A model generated the notes under the pieces. That model was given only the letters and a program-made list of their open reading frames with translations, did no database searches and was not told the origin of the DNA. This document shows, piece after piece, positions 62,321-64,000 of a stretch of 64,000 nucleotides of DNA. A program made the position numbers and the translations under genes. Source of the DNA: an uncultured Bacteroidales bacterium (GTDB lineage Bacteria; Bacteroidota; Bacteroidia; Bacteroidales; SZUA-534); assembly GCA_902790595.1 (NCBI GenBank), contig CADASL010000003.1, positions 186,001 through 250,000 on the forward strand, read 5' to 3'. How positions within the stretch are numbered: position 1 is the stretch's first letter; each line of letters opens with the position of its first letter.

Positions 62321-63517
62321 TTACTTCGCCACCTTCTTCCTTCTGAACACCGTCAGCAGTGCCAGCGCCACCGCGCCCACAACCACACTACACAGGGCCG
62401 CAAACACAATGCTTCCGACAATGTACGGCAGCAGCGAGTGCTTGACGCTTTCGAGCGTGATGTTGCTCAAAGTCAACTCTATAGGCACTTGCAGAACCTT
62501 GCACCCCGTGATGTAACTGCCGTAAATCAGGAACGGCAGCATTGGCGGAATACTGATATTTGACGCCACAAGTGTTAGTATCTTATTGAGTTTCAGTAGG
62601 TGGGCAATGGCAAATGCAACAATCATCTGATAGCCCCAAATTGGGATGATGCCCATAAAAATGCCCAGCATTATGGCTGCCGTCAGCCGTGCGTTCGAGT
62701 CAGGCGAGTGGGTTATGTTGTTGTCGATGAAGCGTTTGATGTTCTCGCGCGTGAATTTGCGGCAGAAGTTGCGCGGATAAATCCACAGCAAGGCAATCAG
62801 CACCAGAATGGTGTTCAAGATGCTGATGCGTGTGAAGTCGCGGCCAGGGCGGAAGTGCGAAACGCGCTCACCTTCAGGCGGATAATAGACGTGCACGGGA
62901 ATGTTTCTGACCGCAACACCGCCCCACGATGCAAACACCAGCGCTTCCAACTCAAACTCGTATTTGGCTGTGTAGTACCATTTTTGCACATTCATTTGCG
63001 TCAGCGGGTAGAGCCTGTAGCCCGATTGCGTGTCGGGCAAGTTGACGCCCGTCTCCAAACGGAACCAGAAATTCGAGAATTTGTTGGCGAAGGTGTTCTT
63101 GCCAGGCATATTGTCGGCCTGAATATTGCGCGAGCCAACCAAAAGATTGTCAGGTGTTTGCTCAATCTCGCCGACAAACGTCGGGATGTCCGATGCAAAG
63201 TGCTGCTCGTCGCTGTCGATGGTGATGGCGTAGCGGAAACCGTCGGCTTTGGCCTTGCACAAGCCGTTTTTCAGGGCCGTTCCCTTACCGCAGTTGCGCT
63301 CGTGAGTCAGAATCTCAATGCCGTCTATTTGGTTCAGAATCTGCGCTGTATCATCGGTCGAGCCGTCGTTGACAACAATAACGTGGTTGGCATAACGTTT
63401 CACATCGGCCACCACTTGCGCAATGGTCTTGCAGTTGTTGTACGTCGGTATCACAACCACAATATTGAGTCTGTCGAGCGCCGCGCGCCAATCGGTATCG
63501 GTTCCGTTCTGATTCAT
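62321..63517 (-). CDS. GT2 glycosyltransferase fused to a DUF2062 membrane domain
   Basis: 398 residues from the ATG at 63517. GT2 (GT-A fold) part: IPTYNN (about 25), NDGSTDD, ITIDSDEQH as the DxD-like site, and DTQSGYRLYP. A basic stretch follows, then the DUF2062 domain with helices from about 285 on (LGIFMGIIPIWGYQMI, SIPPMLPFLIYGS). The dolichol-phosphate-sugar synthase type fits transfer to a lipid carrier. GT2-DUF2062 proteins occur, as I recall, in Bacteroidetes aryl-polyene/flexirubin clusters with the MMPL fusion. The start is set by a TATATTTG box just upstream. Confidence 0.9.
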   Translation of the reverse strand: MNQNGTDTDWRAALDRLNIVVVIPTYNNCKTIAQVVADVKRYANHVIVVNDGSTDDTAQILNQIDGIEILTHERNCGKGTALKNGLCKAKADGFRYAITIDSDEQHFASDIPTFVGEIEQTPDNLLVGSRNIQADNMPGKNTFANKFSNFWFRLETGVNLPDTQSGYRLYPLTQMNVQKWYYTAKYEFELEALVFASWGGVAVRNIPVHVYYPPEGERVSHFRPGRDFTRISILNTILVLIALLWIYPRNFCRKFTRENIKRFIDNNITHSPDSNARLTAAIMLGIFMGIIPIWGYQMIVAFAIAHLLKLNKILTLVASNISIPPMLPFLIYGSYITGCKVLQVPIELTLSNITLESVKHSLLPYIVGSIVFAALCSVVVGAVALALLTVFRRKKVAK

Positions 63518-63523
63518 AGCGGG

Positions 63524-63531
63524 CAAATATA
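63524..63531 (-). promoter_or_regulatory. Putative -7 box of the GT2-DUF2062 gene (TATATTTG)
   Basis: Exact TAnnTTTG on the minus strand, 6 bases before the ATG at 63517, so the message would be nearly leaderless. It overlaps the alternative TTG start at 63526. Confidence 0.5.
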
Positions 63532-63584
63532 TTCAGGATTTAGGAATTAGAAGTTAGGATTTTTGCCAAGTTGGATTTGCTCGC

Positions 63585-64000
63585 TCAATCCTTCGAGTCA
63601 TTTTTCAACTCTTCGAGCGTCATCCGCAGCCTTATCCACGGGTGTTTAATCAGCACCTGCTCAACGTTTCCTTCGGCGTTGTAAATTATTGTGAATACTG
63701 ATTTGCCGAATCCGTGCCCGCATTTGCGCAGCTCGCTTTCGGGTGTTTGTTTTTTGAGTTTTGCCATATTGCGGTCGGTGAGCACCACACGAAGGTCGCG
63801 CTCGAGCAATTGCAGCACTTTCGGGCGGCGCATCGGCTCAACGCAACTGTTCACTTTCAGCGAGTCGGGCGCAAGGGTGAAGTCGAAGATTGTTGGGCCG
63901 AAGTACGATGTGGCCAACACGCGCGGACCGGCGGCTGTGGGGCGGGCAATCATCATTCCGCTCAGATGGTTGCCGCGGGTGTCGATTTGCAGATTGTGCC
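63585..64000 (-). CDS. Unknown protein, C-terminal part (cut by window edge)
   Basis: The frame is open from the right edge: at least 137 residues, reading LQIDTRGNHLSGMMIARPTA at the visible start, so the first ATG at 63956 is internal and the gene begins outside. GPRVLATSYFGPTIFDFTLA and KVLQLLERDLRVVL resemble the lipid-binding, LolA/DUF3261-like proteins of polyene pigment clusters, which would suit its neighbours, but this is a weak match from memory. It ends 68 bases before the GT2 gene, same strand. Confidence 0.6.
   Translation of the reverse strand, partial: HNLQIDTRGNHLSGMMIARPTAAGPRVLATSYFGPTIFDFTLAPDSLKVNSCVEPMRRPKVLQLLERDLRVVLTDRNMAKLKKQTPESELRKCGHGFGKSVFTIIYNAEGNVEQVLIKHPWIRLRMTLEELKNDSKD

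Overview
The window comes from a Bacteroidetes (Bacteroidales-like) chromosome of moderate GC. Supporting features are the SufBCD cluster, a C-terminal processing protease beside rnpA, DUF4837 and S46 peptidase genes, an AtpB with a long N-terminal extension, and many -7 promoter boxes of the Bacteroidetes form TAnnTTTG sitting 15-80 bases before start codons. No rRNA, CRISPR array, prophage or transposase gene is visible. One tRNA (Phe) is present.

Layout. 1-3.3 kb: kdsB-purD-membrane protein-purM, minus strand, purM cut by the edge. 3.35-3.97 kb: an intergenic block of nested palindromes. 4-6.4 kb: MBOAT acyltransferase plus SGNH-like partner. 6.5-10.3 kb: sufBCD. 10.4-15.6 kb: a DUF4143 ATPase with four iterons at 33-bp steps, a DUF4837 lipoprotein, a VapBC-type pair and lepA. 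15.75-23.4 kb: an SDR gene, then the minus-strand run rnpA-S41 protease-GT4-MscS-cmk-ispH, and tRNA-Phe. 23.5-29 kb: a GH2 beta-glucuronidase candidate, Mrp ATPase and S46 dipeptidyl-peptidase. 29-39.2 kb: all eight F-type ATP synthase genes, but with unrelated genes interposed. 39.4-43 kb: C_GCAxxG protein, coiled-coil membrane protein, trpS, heptose-phosphate kinase.

43.3-52.6 kb is the accessory heart of the window: a type I restriction-modification locus (hsdR ... hsdS ... hsdM) holding two GIY-YIG genes, a PD-(D/E)XK-like protein and an AT-rich pair made of a soluble protein and a four-helix membrane protein. Each GIY-YIG gene is bracketed by oppositely oriented 21-27 bp palindromes with the core TTCGACARGCTCA, and the same palindromes are inserted in frame in hsdR. 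The arrangement recalls REP/RAYT units but has a GIY-YIG nuclease in place of the transposase. It is my best candidate for an undescribed system. A separate operator-like array of four alternating 14-mers lies upstream of hsdM.

52.8-64 kb: a K+-dependent membrane pyrophosphatase, then a CrtI-like oxidoreductase, a 1,282-residue MMPL-acyltransferase-methyltransferase fusion, a GT2-DUF2062 protein and a partial gene at the right edge. Together these look like one end of an aryl-polyene/flexirubin-type lipid pigment cluster. A small toxin-antitoxin island (MNT nucleotidyltransferase; DUF3791/DUF3990/74-aa protein joined by ATGA overlaps) lies inside it.
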